Shown piece by piece: positions 27,198 through 37,808 of a stretch of DNA of 64,000 nt. The notes under the pieces were generated by a model. It had not been told where the DNA came from and ran no database searches. It saw only the letters and a list, made by a program, of their open reading frames with translations. The stretch's first letter is position 1. Each line of letters starts with the position of its first letter. Location: IMG/VR virus record IMGVR_UViG_3300017749_000007, positions 1 to 64,000 of that record; one strand, written 5' to 3'. Source of the DNA: a virus. Made by a program: the position numbers and the translations under genes.

Positions 27198-30100
27198 ATG
27201 GCAGAGTTTAAATTAGGTAGAATTAGATTCGTTTGGAAAGGTACATGGAGTACCGGGAGAACGTATTATCAAGACGATGTCGTCACAGTGGGCGGCAGAA
27301 TGTACATATGTACGATTGGACATGAAAGTGATGCAGACTTTTATAACGATTTCGACATAGTACCCCCAAAATGGAATCTTGTTTCAGATGGGCAAGCATG
27401 GAAGGGTAATTGGTCCCCAAATACAGCATACATTTACAATGATATTGTAAAATATGGCTCAGGACTTTATATTGCAAACACCAATCATACTTCTGCAAAC
27501 ACATCGGGCACAGGCTCATTTGCAGTAACAATAGAAACTAATGCTTCTGCTCCAGGCAACAATGTTTTTGTTATTGATGGCGTACAATATCCAAATTTAC
27601 AACTTACTGCTGGTTACACTTATACATTTACATCAGATGATGCAACAAATGATACTCATCCGTTATTATTCAGTGAAACAAAACACGGTACACACAATGG
27701 CGGAACTACATACGAAACAGGCGTTACTTACTACCTAGATGGCGCTGTAGTTGCTGATAAAGCAACGTATGTTGGAGGCTTTGATGCGGCAACAACACGT
27801 AAAATAGTTATAGCAGTTACAGGTGCAACTCCAGATCCTTTATACTACTATTGTCATAACCATAATAATATGGCAGTTGATGCAGAAGTTGATATTCAAC
27901 TTGTTGGATTAGAAAATGACCTATCAAAATGGGATACCTTTACAAACGGTATTACTTGGAAGGGCAACTGGCAAACAGGCTTTGGTTATAAAGTAAATGA
28001 CATTGTTAAATACGGCGGTAGTTCATATGTTTGTAATACAGCACATACTTCAGGATCAGAAGCAAACGGCTTAGAAGTAGACCAAGCAAAATGGGATTAC
28101 CTTAACCAAGGTATTGAATATAAATCACAGTGGATTACTGGAACACGTTATAAAGTAAATGACGTAGTACGTTACGGTGCTAGTTTGTGGATTGCAACAG
28201 CACAGCACACTGGCTCAGCGGCATTTGGTACTGACAGTGCTAACTGGGAAAAGTTTGTAGAAGGCTTCCAATACGAAGGCGAATGGGATGCCTATAAAGA
28301 TTATCAACCAGGTGATATTGTACAATATGGTGGTTACCAATATATTGCAAAAACAGATCACACTGGAGAGTTTCCTTCAACAAGTACAGTAAACTGGGAC
28401 TTGTTCAGTGAAGGATTTAAATTCCAAGACGAATGGGGTGCTGATAGTACAGCACAAGAATATAGAGTAGGTGACGTTGTACGTTACGGTGGTTTTACAT
28501 ATCTATGTATTTTAGACCACACTAACCAAGAACCACCAAATGCTACTTACTGGAAAAAGTTTACTTCAGGATTGAACTGGAGAGCAGTATGGGCAGATGA
28601 TGTAGAATATAAAGTTGGTGATGTTGCACGTTACGGTGATAACTCATACATATGTATTAACGGACATTTATCAGATGGTGATGGCGCAGGTAGCGCAGGC
28701 TTTGCTGTTAACTCAAGACCAGACCAAGACACTGGTGGCGTATACTGGCAAGTTATTGCTGTTGGTACAGAACAATCTGTGCTTACTACAAAAGGTGACT
28801 TAGTTTACTATAGTGGATCTGCTCCAACAAGATTACCAATTGGTGAAGATGGTCAAATTTTAACTGTTAACTCTGAAGGACTTCCTAACTGGGAATTCAT
28901 AGGCGAAACAGATGATGTTTATTATGTTGCTGGTCACGGTAAAGATAGCCCAGCACCAATATATGGTAAAACAATTGATAGACCTTTTAAAACTATTAGA
29001 TATGCGGCACATCAAATTGAACGTGGTGCAAAGAATCCTAATGCGGCAAAACTACTTGAACTAAACAGAAGATTTATTCAAAGAGAAATTGTTGAATTTA
29101 CAGACAATCAAATTACAAATAACGTTGCTCCATTTACAAGCAGTTTTGCATACGTTGCAGAAAAATGTGAAAGAGATATGGGTCTTATTGTAGACGCAGT
29201 TATTTGGGATATTAAACATGGCGGTAACGAACTTACATGGGACGCAATGTACGAGTATGTTAAAAATGCAACTAATTTTTACACACTAGGACAAGAAGCA
29301 GAAACAGTAGCAAGTATTAACTACGGTGTAACTGTAATGACTGCTGTTTTAAATCAAACAGCGCCAGCAGTAAATTATCAAACATTAAATGGTGATAACT
29401 CAACAGCGGTTGTAGTACAACATACAGATGCAAGTTTAACTGCTGAAACTGTAATTGACCATATTACAAAAAATGTTAAAATGATAACAGATGCAATTAC
29501 AGCATCTAACCCAAATCAAGTGTTGCCTAAGAAAATTGTTCCAACAACATTAATTAAAGTTTCTACAGGATACTACTACGAAGTACTTCCAATCATTGTA
29601 CCAGCTGAATGTTGTATTATGGGAGACGAACTACGTGCAACAAACGTACAACCTCGTAAAGCAACAAATGCTACACTAACACCAAAACAAGATATACCAT
29701 TTAGTTTTGAAGGACTTTCTCGTGTAGAAGAAGTTGTTGCAGACATTGTTGAAGGTGTTGCAGTTTCCAAAACAACAGCAAACGCATTGACACAAGACCA
29801 AACATGGCCTTATGCAGAAACTGATGTAGTTGGTCCACAAGTACAAAAATTAGCACGTACTATACGTAGACAAATTGATAGTTCAACAGGTACTAAAGTT
29901 GAAGCAATTTATACACCTACATACGAATTAGCTGATCCAGACTTTGGACGTTCAAGAGATTTATTCTTACAAAACAAAGCATTTATACAAGCAGAAATAA
30001 TTGCTTACATTGAAGAAAATTATCCAGGTCTAAGTTACAGTAAAACAAAATGTAAAAATGATGTTGGCTTAATTATGGACAACGTTGCGTATGACTTAAC

Positions 30101-33100
30101 ATACGGCGGTAACTGGATGAGTGTTGAAGCAGGTAAAGCATACTTCAACGGTAATACAAATACATTACAAATTAACAGTAGTGAAAAAACAGCAACGTTA
30201 GCGGCATATGCACAACTTAAATCATTAATGCAAACAGTTGGACGTAACATTGTAGTTAACCCAACTAGCCAAACACCAGATGATGCGGCAGACGTATCAA
30301 CTGTTGCAGTTCCTCAAATTGCAGGTACAGGCGGCAGTGTTACAGTTTCAACAGAAATAGGTAACTTACTAGACGATGTAATTTATACAATCGATAACGG
30401 ATATGATAATGCTCCGGCAATTACATACCCAACAATAGACGCAACAGCAGATGCGAAGTTAGTACAAACTCAAACTACTACTGACTTAGCAGGAATACAA
30501 ACTGGAACTATTGACTTTATTAGTAAAAACTTTGGTTCGTTCAAATACAACAGTGCAACTTGCCGTAGAGACTTAACAAATATTATTACAGATGTTGCAT
30601 ATGATGTAGCATTGGGTACAAACTATAACGGTGTGTTTAGTGGTATTGCTTATCAGCGTCCAACTAATTCATATAACTTAACATCACAGCGTATTGAAAC
30701 AATTGGTGCATTACGTTTTGCTAGAGATGAACTAAAAGCAGACATTACTGATGCAACAGCAGAAGCAAGAATGGTTGCGGCATTCAATGAAATAGTTGAT
30801 ATTATTGATAATGGATTAGCGGCGGCAGATGCAAATGTGTATCCAACACCAAGCTCATTACCAACAACAAATGCTGACGATGCGTTTGCTGACTTAAACG
30901 CAAACATTGCATTTATAAAAGAAGAAATTAATGCTTGGATTGATGATCAAGTTTTATTAAACACAACTACAACACCAGATCCAAACAGTATTTGGTTTAA
31001 CTTTACTTACGATGCAACTAAGTGTGCAAGAGACGTAGGCTACATTATTGAAGCAATGAAGTATGATATACTTTACGGCGGCACAATGGGAGCATCAAGA
31101 ATTGCTGAATCCTACTTTGGAATTAACGGCGATTCTTATCCAGCAAACCAAACAGCACAAACTGCGGCAGCCTATGATAGACTTGCTACAGTATTAGATC
31201 AAGTTGCAAGAGAAGCATCAGTAACTAAATCTTCAGGTAACGCTCTAAACCAAACACAATTAGGTTCAGCGGCAACATCAACTGAAGGTAACGCATTACT
31301 TGCAAACATGCAAATTATTGAAGATGTATTAACAGCAGGAAATACTAACAGCATGCCAGCAGTAGTATATCCAAACTTAGCATCATTAGGAGTGTCAGCT
31401 ACATTACAAACTGAAAAGGGCGCAATGGACACTGCTAGAGCACAAACAATATTAGATGTTATCCAATACATTTCAGATACTTATAATGACTTTAATTACA
31501 ATCATGCTAAGTGTTCAAGAGACGTTGGATTAATTATAACTGCTTTTGTATACGACTATGCATTAGGTACAAACTATGCAGGTATGTTTGCGGCGCAATC
31601 ATACTTAAGAGCACCGAGTAAAAATGTTGTTAACGATCAAAAAACTGCAAGTATTGCGGCATTTGAATTTGCAAGAACTAAAGTATTAGACTCAGTAGTT
31701 ACAGCAGGTGGCTTTGCTCCAGCAGTACAAGCAGTAAACGATACTTGGGAATGGATCGATGATACAATCTTTAATGCTACAGCAGAAGGTGGTAAATCAA
31801 ACAGCGATCAAGAAGTATGGAACGCAGTAAGACACTTAGAACTTAATAAAGAATTTATTGTAGAAGAAGTTGTTGCACACGTTGATGACTGGTTTAAAAT
31901 AGCAGTTACTAGTACTGATCAAGCATCAGGCGTATTAACAGTAGCAGATACAAGTTGGTTAAAAGCAAATCAAAAAGTACTTGCACAAAACATGGACGAC
32001 TCTGCAGACGCAGTAACAGATGCAAACCTTGCAGTAAGCACAACTTACTATGTTAAAGATATTCTAAGCGATACAACACTTACATTATCTGCAACACCAG
32101 GTGGCTCAGCTGTTTCATTATACGACACTGATTCAATTGTAGTACAATTAGATGAAGGCAAGTTCCGAAACGATATGTCTGATATAGTTGAAGGTATTGC
32201 ATTTGATGCAGTTCTTAATACTAACTACAACCAAGTAGCATTAGGCTTAGATTTTGTAACAGGCGACAATGCATCAATAACTGCATTAGGCAAAACACAA
32301 ATTGCGGCAGGTATATCATATGCTAAAGGATTAGTTGCAGGAATAAAAGAGTTTAGAACAAATGCAACTTACTTGTCAAGATCAAATGCAGGATTTGACG
32401 AAGTTACTGATATTGTAAACAACGGTGCAGGCAATGCAAACGCATTAACTTACACAGGCACAAACAATGCAGTTGAACAAGTAGAAAACAATGAAGCATT
32501 TATAGCAACAGAAGTATTAGAATGGATTAACCAAAACTATAATTCAATTTACACAGCAATGGACACTGCACAGTTTACAACTGAAATAGGGTACATAGTT
32601 GATGCTTTAAGATATGACTTATTAAATGGCGGTAACAGTGCAACACATAGACTTGCTACAAGATACTTTACAGGCACAGTATTTAAAGCCAACCTTGGTA
32701 ATAATGCTACAGCGGCTGGACTTGCATTTAACTACTTACAATCGTTTATTGATAACGTAGTATTAGATAATACAGCAGGTTGGTCAAAACTAAGCGGTGG
32801 AACACAAGATGTAACTGCTTCAGCTGGTACAGCAGATCAAGCAACAGCGGCACAGGCTTTAGTAGGAATAATAGAATCAGTTGCAGGCGGTAACGCGGCA
32901 GGTGTTAAAAATTATCCAACAATGTCACTAGCAAATGCTACATCAGTAAGTAAAGTTATAGCACATGCTTCTAAAATTGGAGTTAAAGCAGTACGTAGTG
33001 TAAGTAATACTTACAGAGCAATGTTTGAATTAAAAGCAGATTATGCTTACAATAAAACATTATGTAAACGTGATGTGCGTGAATACATTGAAGCAATGAA

Positions 33101-36100
33101 ATGGGATATGACTAACACTCAAGAGTGGGCAAGAACATATACTGATAGTATTAGCTTTAATAGACCAGGTGCTTATAAAACAAGACTAGCGGCACGTTAC
33201 TATGTTAATAACGTAATAGGATCACAAGAAGAAGATTTCTACTACTTACGTAACGGTACAGGTTTAAGATTACAAACAATGGAAGGTCTACAAGGCGACC
33301 TAAGTCCAGTAAACTCATACGGAACAAGACGTCCGACAGCGGGTGCGTATGCATCACTAGATCCAGGCTACGGTCCGGATGATACAAGAGTTTGGATTAG
33401 CGCAAGATCACCATACATACAAAACTGTACAACATTTGGTTTTGGTGCAATAGGACAAAAAATTGACGGTGCCCTACACAACGGTGGTAACGACTCAATG
33501 GTATCAAATGACTTTACACAGGTTATTAGTGATGGTATTGGTGCATGGATTACAAACAACGGTAGAGCAGAACTTGTGTCAGTGTTTACATACTACTCAC
33601 ACGTAGGTTATCTTGCAGAGAACGGCGGACGTATACGTGCAACAAACGGTAACAACTCTTACGGTGCATTTGGATCAGTAGCAGAAGGTACTGACCCAGA
33701 AGAAGTAGCAGTAACAGGTATCATTGATAATAAATTCCAGTATAACGCTACTGTAGCAACTGTTAATACAGATGCAGATCAGTTACTAGCATTAGAATAT
33801 TCACATGCTGGTAATGACTATACTGAAGCAAAACTAGACTTCTTTGGACCAGGTTCAAACGAAGTTACAGTATCAGATGAATTTAGAGATGGTGCAGTAT
33901 ATCAAGTTGGTATTGGTAATACAGTAGATGTTACTGACGGTGGTAAAGGTTACTTAGTTGTTACTAATACTGCACAAGCAGGTAGTACTACAAGTCTTAC
34001 AATATCAGCAACAGACGGTAACATTAGTTCAGCATACATTGGTATGAGAATACAAATTGTTGGCGGTGCTGGTGCAGGTTTATTTGGTATAGTTGACACA
34101 TACAATGCAGGTTCTAAAGTAGCAACTGTCGAAAGAGAAAGCGACGGAGTTGCAGGTTGGGATCATGTACTTCCAGGATTTACTTGGGAAGAACCTAACT
34201 CAACTTCAACATATTTGATTGAACCAGCGGTTTCGTTTACTGCTCCAACTAAAACTTCAGGTGATAGTACGCTACCAACATCAACAACTTGGTATGCAAA
34301 CGAGTTTATCGAAACAGCGGCACAATATACAGGAGTTGCTTCTGAAACTGAATCAGACGGTAACGGTGCAACATTTGATGTTACACGTAACGGTAGCAAA
34401 TATTATGTTACAGTTAATGCCGCAGGTACTGGTTATGTTAGAAATGCAACTGTAACAGTTAAAGGTTCTAACTTAGGTGGCGTAGATGTAACACACGATA
34501 TAACAATAACATTAACATCACTTAATGCTAATGGCTCAGTTGTAGACTTTGACTTTATTGGTCAAGGACGCAAAGGATTCTTCCTTGGCGCAGGTAGCGG
34601 TAGTAACGGTGCAATCAGTTATGACGGTATTACATGGCAGTCACAAAATATTACAGCACCAGGTGCAGGTAATTGGTCAGACATTGCTCAAGGTTTACTT
34701 GATGATGGATCAACTACATTCCACCCAAGCTCAATAATTATTGTTGGTGACGGAACTAACGACATAGTACGTTCCGAAGACGGCGATACTTGGACAGCTG
34801 GTACTTTACCAGGTGCGATGAGTAGTGCAGGTGAAAAGAGTATTGCATTTGGTAACGTTAGTGTTGCAGTTAATAGATACGTTGTTATTTCAGATGATGA
34901 CAGAGATGTTGCTTATACAGAAGACGCAGGTCAAAACTGGACATTGACATCAAGTGCATTATCAGCAGTAGGCTTTGATGATATTACATACGGAGCAGGA
35001 TTATATGTTGCTGTACGTTCAGGAACAACAAGCATAAGTTACTCAACAAATGGTGTTGTTTGGACTGATGTTACTGCACCAGGAACAATAACAGGACCAG
35101 TAGTTTTTGGTAACGGACGTTTTGTTGTAGCAGGCGGAACAGTTGGTGTAATGTACAGTTTAGATGGTATTACATGGGCAAATCCAGCATATCCAGGTGG
35201 TGCAAACGTAAGTACACTAGCTGGAACAGAGCGCAACTTAGCATACGGACACGGCATGTTTGTTTTAACATCAGATGATACTGACGGAGTTCTTTATTCA
35301 GAAGATGCAATAGTTTGGACACTACAGTCATTAGGTTCTGCTGTAACAGGCGGATTTAATGCAGTTGCATTTGGTAACCCTGAGAAGATGGGAGTGTTTA
35401 GTATACTTCCTAATGCTACAGGTACAGGTGCAAAATACGCTAAGATTGGTGCTACAACAAAAGCAAGAGCAGGTTTAGCAAATGAACAAATATTTGAGTT
35501 TAGAATTTATGAACCAGGTTCAGGCTACACAAGCGCACCAACTATTACTGTAACAGATCCAAATAATATTGAAGATGTTACACCAGTAGTAAGATTAGGA
35601 ACAGGCGCACTTGGACAACCAACATTTGTAAACAGAGGTAGTGGCTTTACAACTGCAACTGCATCAATTGATGCACTAAACAGTAACGGTAACGCAGACT
35701 TCTTACAAAGTGGATCGTATATTGCTGTAAGAAGACTTACTTCAAGACCAGTTAACGGATCCAATGTTGAGTTTGCAGGACTTCCAGGACAGTTCTTTAA
35801 ATTGGTTAGTACAGTATCGTTTATTGGTAGCAACGATGGATCGTATACAACGTTCTTACAAGTTTCACCAGCAATAACTACAGCAAATATTCCAACAGAT
35901 GGCGATGCTGTAAACATGCGTATCAGATTTAGTCAAGTACGTCTAACAGGACATGACTTCCTAGATATTGGTACAGGTAACTTTAAAGATACAAACTATC
36001 CAGGTGTACCAGTTAACGTACCTGACCAGAATAAAGAAACACAAGATGCTAACGGTGGTAGAGTGTTCTACACAGCAACTGACCAAGATGGTAACTTTAG

Positions 36101-36494
36101 AGTTGGCGACTTGTTTAGTGTTGAACAGGCAACTGGTGTTGCAACATTGAACGCTGAAGCGTTTAACATTGCAGGTCTACAAGAACTGTCGTTAGGTGAA
36201 GTTACACTAGGTGGTAACTCAGCAAGTATTACTGAATTTAGTACAGATCCATTCTTTACTGCAAACAGTGATACGATTGTTCCAACACAGAGAGCAATTA
36301 AAGCATACATTGAATCACAAATTGGTGGCGGTGGTGCTACACTAGTTGTTAACAGTGTTACAGCAGGTGATATATTCATAGGCGGAACACAAATTACAAC
36401 AGTGTCAGGTAGCCCAATAACAATTAAAGCGAACATTGTGTTTAGTGGTACGGTGCTAGGATATCCTCTAGCATGGAATTATTACCAGAGATAA
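27198..36494 (+). CDS. Giant fibre protein 4 (3098 aa): binding repeats, cupredoxin, RD repeats, beta helix, Asp-box propeller
   Basis: The largest gene here. Residues about 10-510: seven CBM5/12-like repeats (for example YKVNDIVKYGGSSYVCNTAH), interrupted after repeat two by a cupredoxin-like domain with candidate copper ligands His154, Cys219, His222, Met225. Residue about 575 opens a beta-helix (YYVAGHGKDSPAPIYGKTID). Residues about 650-1970 insert at least eight helical repeats of type 'Y.atkC.RDvg.Ii.A..YD...G.N' (Cys/RD near 656, 950, 1122, 1275, 1438, 1655, 1792, 1956). The beta helix resumes at ISARSPYIQNCTTFGFG, nearly matching fibre 3. Asp boxes (SYDGITW, SEDGDTW, SLDGITW) lie around 2470-2720, then the shared C-terminal domain. 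Probable receptor- or glycan-binding fibre. Confidence 0.75.
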   Translation: MAEFKLGRIRFVWKGTWSTGRTYYQDDVVTVGGRMYICTIGHESDADFYNDFDIVPPKWNLVSDGQAWKGNWSPNTAYIYNDIVKYGSGLYIANTNHTSANTSGTGSFAVTIETNASAPGNNVFVIDGVQYPNLQLTAGYTYTFTSDDATNDTHPLLFSETKHGTHNGGTTYETGVTYYLDGAVVADKATYVGGFDAATTRKIVIAVTGATPDPLYYYCHNHNNMAVDAEVDIQLVGLENDLSKWDTFTNGITWKGNWQTGFGYKVNDIVKYGGSSYVCNTAHTSGSEANGLEVDQAKWDYLNQGIEYKSQWITGTRYKVNDVVRYGASLWIATAQHTGSAAFGTDSANWEKFVEGFQYEGEWDAYKDYQPGDIVQYGGYQYIAKTDHTGEFPSTSTVNWDLFSEGFKFQDEWGADSTAQEYRVGDVVRYGGFTYLCILDHTNQEPPNATYWKKFTSGLNWRAVWADDVEYKVGDVARYGDNSYICINGHLSDGDGAGSAGFAVNSRPDQDTGGVYWQVIAVGTEQSVLTTKGDLVYYSGSAPTRLPIGEDGQILTVNSEGLPNWEFIGETDDVYYVAGHGKDSPAPIYGKTIDRPFKTIRYAAHQIERGAKNPNAAKLLELNRRFIQREIVEFTDNQITNNVAPFTSSFAYVAEKCERDMGLIVDAVIWDIKHGGNELTWDAMYEYVKNATNFYTLGQEAETVASINYGVTVMTAVLNQTAPAVNYQTLNGDNSTAVVVQHTDASLTAETVIDHITKNVKMITDAITASNPNQVLPKKIVPTTLIKVSTGYYYEVLPIIVPAECCIMGDELRATNVQPRKATNATLTPKQDIPFSFEGLSRVEEVVADIVEGVAVSKTTANALTQDQTWPYAETDVVGPQVQKLARTIRRQIDSSTGTKVEAIYTPTYELADPDFGRSRDLFLQNKAFIQAEIIAYIEENYPGLSYSKTKCKNDVGLIMDNVAYDLTYGGNWMSVEAGKAYFNGNTNTLQINSSEKTATLAAYAQLKSLMQTVGRNIVVNPTSQTPDDAADVSTVAVPQIAGTGGSVTVSTEIGNLLDDVIYTIDNGYDNAPAITYPTIDATADAKLVQTQTTTDLAGIQTGTIDFISKNFGSFKYNSATCRRDLTNIITDVAYDVALGTNYNGVFSGIAYQRPTNSYNLTSQRIETIGALRFARDELKADITDATAEARMVAAFNEIVDIIDNGLAAADANVYPTPSSLPTTNADDAFADLNANIAFIKEEINAWIDDQVLLNTTTTPDPNSIWFNFTYDATKCARDVGYIIEAMKYDILYGGTMGASRIAESYFGINGDSYPANQTAQTAAAYDRLATVLDQVAREASVTKSSGNALNQTQLGSAATSTEGNALLANMQIIEDVLTAGNTNSMPAVVYPNLASLGVSATLQTEKGAMDTARAQTILDVIQYISDTYNDFNYNHAKCSRDVGLIITAFVYDYALGTNYAGMFAAQSYLRAPSKNVVNDQKTASIAAFEFARTKVLDSVVTAGGFAPAVQAVNDTWEWIDDTIFNATAEGGKSNSDQEVWNAVRHLELNKEFIVEEVVAHVDDWFKIAVTSTDQASGVLTVADTSWLKANQKVLAQNMDDSADAVTDANLAVSTTYYVKDILSDTTLTLSATPGGSAVSLYDTDSIVVQLDEGKFRNDMSDIVEGIAFDAVLNTNYNQVALGLDFVTGDNASITALGKTQIAAGISYAKGLVAGIKEFRTNATYLSRSNAGFDEVTDIVNNGAGNANALTYTGTNNAVEQVENNEAFIATEVLEWINQNYNSIYTAMDTAQFTTEIGYIVDALRYDLLNGGNSATHRLATRYFTGTVFKANLGNNATAAGLAFNYLQSFIDNVVLDNTAGWSKLSGGTQDVTASAGTADQATAAQALVGIIESVAGGNAAGVKNYPTMSLANATSVSKVIAHASKIGVKAVRSVSNTYRAMFELKADYAYNKTLCKRDVREYIEAMKWDMTNTQEWARTYTDSISFNRPGAYKTRLAARYYVNNVIGSQEEDFYYLRNGTGLRLQTMEGLQGDLSPVNSYGTRRPTAGAYASLDPGYGPDDTRVWISARSPYIQNCTTFGFGAIGQKIDGALHNGGNDSMVSNDFTQVISDGIGAWITNNGRAELVSVFTYYSHVGYLAENGGRIRATNGNNSYGAFGSVAEGTDPEEVAVTGIIDNKFQYNATVATVNTDADQLLALEYSHAGNDYTEAKLDFFGPGSNEVTVSDEFRDGAVYQVGIGNTVDVTDGGKGYLVVTNTAQAGSTTSLTISATDGNISSAYIGMRIQIVGGAGAGLFGIVDTYNAGSKVATVERESDGVAGWDHVLPGFTWEEPNSTSTYLIEPAVSFTAPTKTSGDSTLPTSTTWYANEFIETAAQYTGVASETESDGNGATFDVTRNGSKYYVTVNAAGTGYVRNATVTVKGSNLGGVDVTHDITITLTSLNANGSVVDFDFIGQGRKGFFLGAGSGSNGAISYDGITWQSQNITAPGAGNWSDIAQGLLDDGSTTFHPSSIIIVGDGTNDIVRSEDGDTWTAGTLPGAMSSAGEKSIAFGNVSVAVNRYVVISDDDRDVAYTEDAGQNWTLTSSALSAVGFDDITYGAGLYVAVRSGTTSISYSTNGVVWTDVTAPGTITGPVVFGNGRFVVAGGTVGVMYSLDGITWANPAYPGGANVSTLAGTERNLAYGHGMFVLTSDDTDGVLYSEDAIVWTLQSLGSAVTGGFNAVAFGNPEKMGVFSILPNATGTGAKYAKIGATTKARAGLANEQIFEFRIYEPGSGYTSAPTITVTDPNNIEDVTPVVRLGTGALGQPTFVNRGSGFTTATASIDALNSNGNADFLQSGSYIAVRRLTSRPVNGSNVEFAGLPGQFFKLVSTVSFIGSNDGSYTTFLQVSPAITTANIPTDGDAVNMRIRFSQVRLTGHDFLDIGTGNFKDTNYPGVPVNVPDQNKETQDANGGRVFYTATDQDGNFRVGDLFSVEQATGVATLNAEAFNIAGLQELSLGEVTLGGNSASITEFSTDPFFTANSDTIVPTQRAIKAYIESQIGGGGATLVVNSVTAGDIFIGGTQITTVSGSPITIKANIVFSGTVLGYPLAWNYYQR

Positions 36495-36503
36495 CAGTAA
36501 CGG

Positions 36504-36510
36504 ATAAATA
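36504..36510 (+). promoter_or_regulatory. Late promoter box
   Basis: ATAAATA within GGATAAATATTAG, upstream of the small protein at 36562, which has an AGGAG ribosome site. Confidence 0.65.
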
Positions 36511-36561
36511 TTAGTAAGATAAAATGTTGAAATATCTAGCATATAACAGGAGATTAAGATA

Positions 36562-36888
36562 ATGGCAAACGGAGTACTAGGATCAGCGGATTTAGCCGCG
36601 ACAACGTATACTAACATATACGATGTACCCGATGGAAACTTTTCTGTAGTATCGGTGAGCATTTGTAATAAAAATGCAACATCGGTAACAGTAAGGCTTG
36701 CATTGGCAAAACCAGGGCAGTCACTACCACAGGCAGATGACTATATAGAATACGAAACAGAGATATTACCAAATGGTGTACTTGAAAGAACAGGTGTTGT
36801 TCTTGAAGCAGACCGTAAAGTTTTTGCTCGTTCGTCAGCAACACAAACAACTGTAGTAGTTTACGGTATAGAAACAGCAACAGTATAA
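36562..36888 (+). CDS. Small beta-sandwich fibre-module protein (copy 3)
   Basis: A 108-residue protein: MANGVLGSADLAATTYTNIY, then VVSVSICNKNATSVTVRLAL, TEILPNGVLERTGVVLEADR, ending TTVVVYGIETATV. It aligns by eye with the 109-residue protein at 20932 along its whole length. Followed after 11 bases by the S74 fibre. Probably the same kind of adaptor or decoration protein; the consistent pairing with a fibre gene is the only functional clue. Confidence 0.6.
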   Translation: MANGVLGSADLAATTYTNIYDVPDGNFSVVSVSICNKNATSVTVRLALAKPGQSLPQADDYIEYETEILPNGVLERTGVVLEADRKVFARSSATQTTVVVYGIETATV

Positions 36889-36899
36889 GGAAATAGATT

Positions 36900-37808
36900 A
36901 TGGCTAGAAGAATTTCAACAGGAAAACTAGGAAGACCAATACTAGGAAACATTAGTGTTGAAGATAGCACTTTTGGTTCAGTGATAGCCAATGCAGATGT
37001 TGTTTTAGAACCTAATGGTACAGGCGTAGCACGTTCAACTACAGATTTTCAAGTAGACGGTGCAAATGCTTTACGTTTAGCGGATAGTGATAATACTAAT
37101 TACGTTGCTTTTAAATCTCCAGCGGCGGTAAGTAGTAATGTTACATGGACGTTACCAGGCGCAGATGGAACAGCAAACTATCTATTAGCAACAGACGGAT
37201 CAGGAACACTAGCTTGGGCTTCACCTTCATTAGCACTAGCAGACGATACAGCAAGTGGTAACATTAATGTTGTACTTACAGCTGATGCAGGATCAAGTTT
37301 TTCAAACGCAAAACGTTCATCAAGATTACAGTTTGCACCCAACTCAGGTAATTTAACAATTACTGGTGAAGTAGGCGCGGCAACTGGTAATTTTAGTGGA
37401 ACAGTTACAGCAGGCGGATTTGCAACTACAGGTGGTGCAAGTTTTGGCAGTGACTTAACAATTACAGGAACATTAACAGCAGGTACAGTTGCATCAACAG
37501 GTAACATTACAGCGGCTGGCGATATTACTTCTAACTCAGATGTTAGATTGAAATCCAATATTATTGGTATTAAAGATGCTTTAGCAAAAGTATTAAAATT
37601 AAATGGTAAAGAATACACAATGAACGGCAAGGACAATCAAATTGGTTTGCTTGCACAAGAAGTTGAAGAAGTATTACCACAAATGGTTCATACAGCAAAC
37701 GATGATATGGGTACTAAAGCAATTAACTACCAAAACATGGTAGCACTATTAGTTGAAGCTGTAAAAGAATTACAGCAGGAAATAAAAGGTTTAAAGGGGA
37801 CAGCGTAA
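36900..37808 (+). CDS. Fibre protein with C-terminal S74 intramolecular chaperone
   Basis: A 302-residue fibre. The N-terminal 210 residues are beta repeats (VVLEPNGTGVARSTTDFQVD, ANYLLATDGSGTLAWAS, FSGTVTAGGFATTGGASF). Residues 213-302 form a Peptidase_S74 chaperone: S213-D-V-R-L-K218, then NIIGIKDALAKVLKLNGKEY, QIGLLAQEVEEVLPQ and NYQNMVALLVEAVKELQQEI. In this family the chaperone trimerises the fibre, then the Ser/Lys dyad cuts just before the Ser, so cleavage is expected before Ser213, leaving a mature fibre of about 212 residues. The stop abuts the ATG of the next gene (TAAATG). Confidence 0.88.
   Translation: MARRISTGKLGRPILGNISVEDSTFGSVIANADVVLEPNGTGVARSTTDFQVDGANALRLADSDNTNYVAFKSPAAVSSNVTWTLPGADGTANYLLATDGSGTLAWASPSLALADDTASGNINVVLTADAGSSFSNAKRSSRLQFAPNSGNLTITGEVGAATGNFSGTVTAGGFATTGGASFGSDLTITGTLTAGTVASTGNITAAGDITSNSDVRLKSNIIGIKDALAKVLKLNGKEYTMNGKDNQIGLLAQEVEEVLPQMVHTANDDMGTKAINYQNMVALLVEAVKELQQEIKGLKGTA

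Noticed and set aside
36524-36562. 12-codon ORF upstream of the 36562 gene
   Set aside because: No ribosome site and too short to support.
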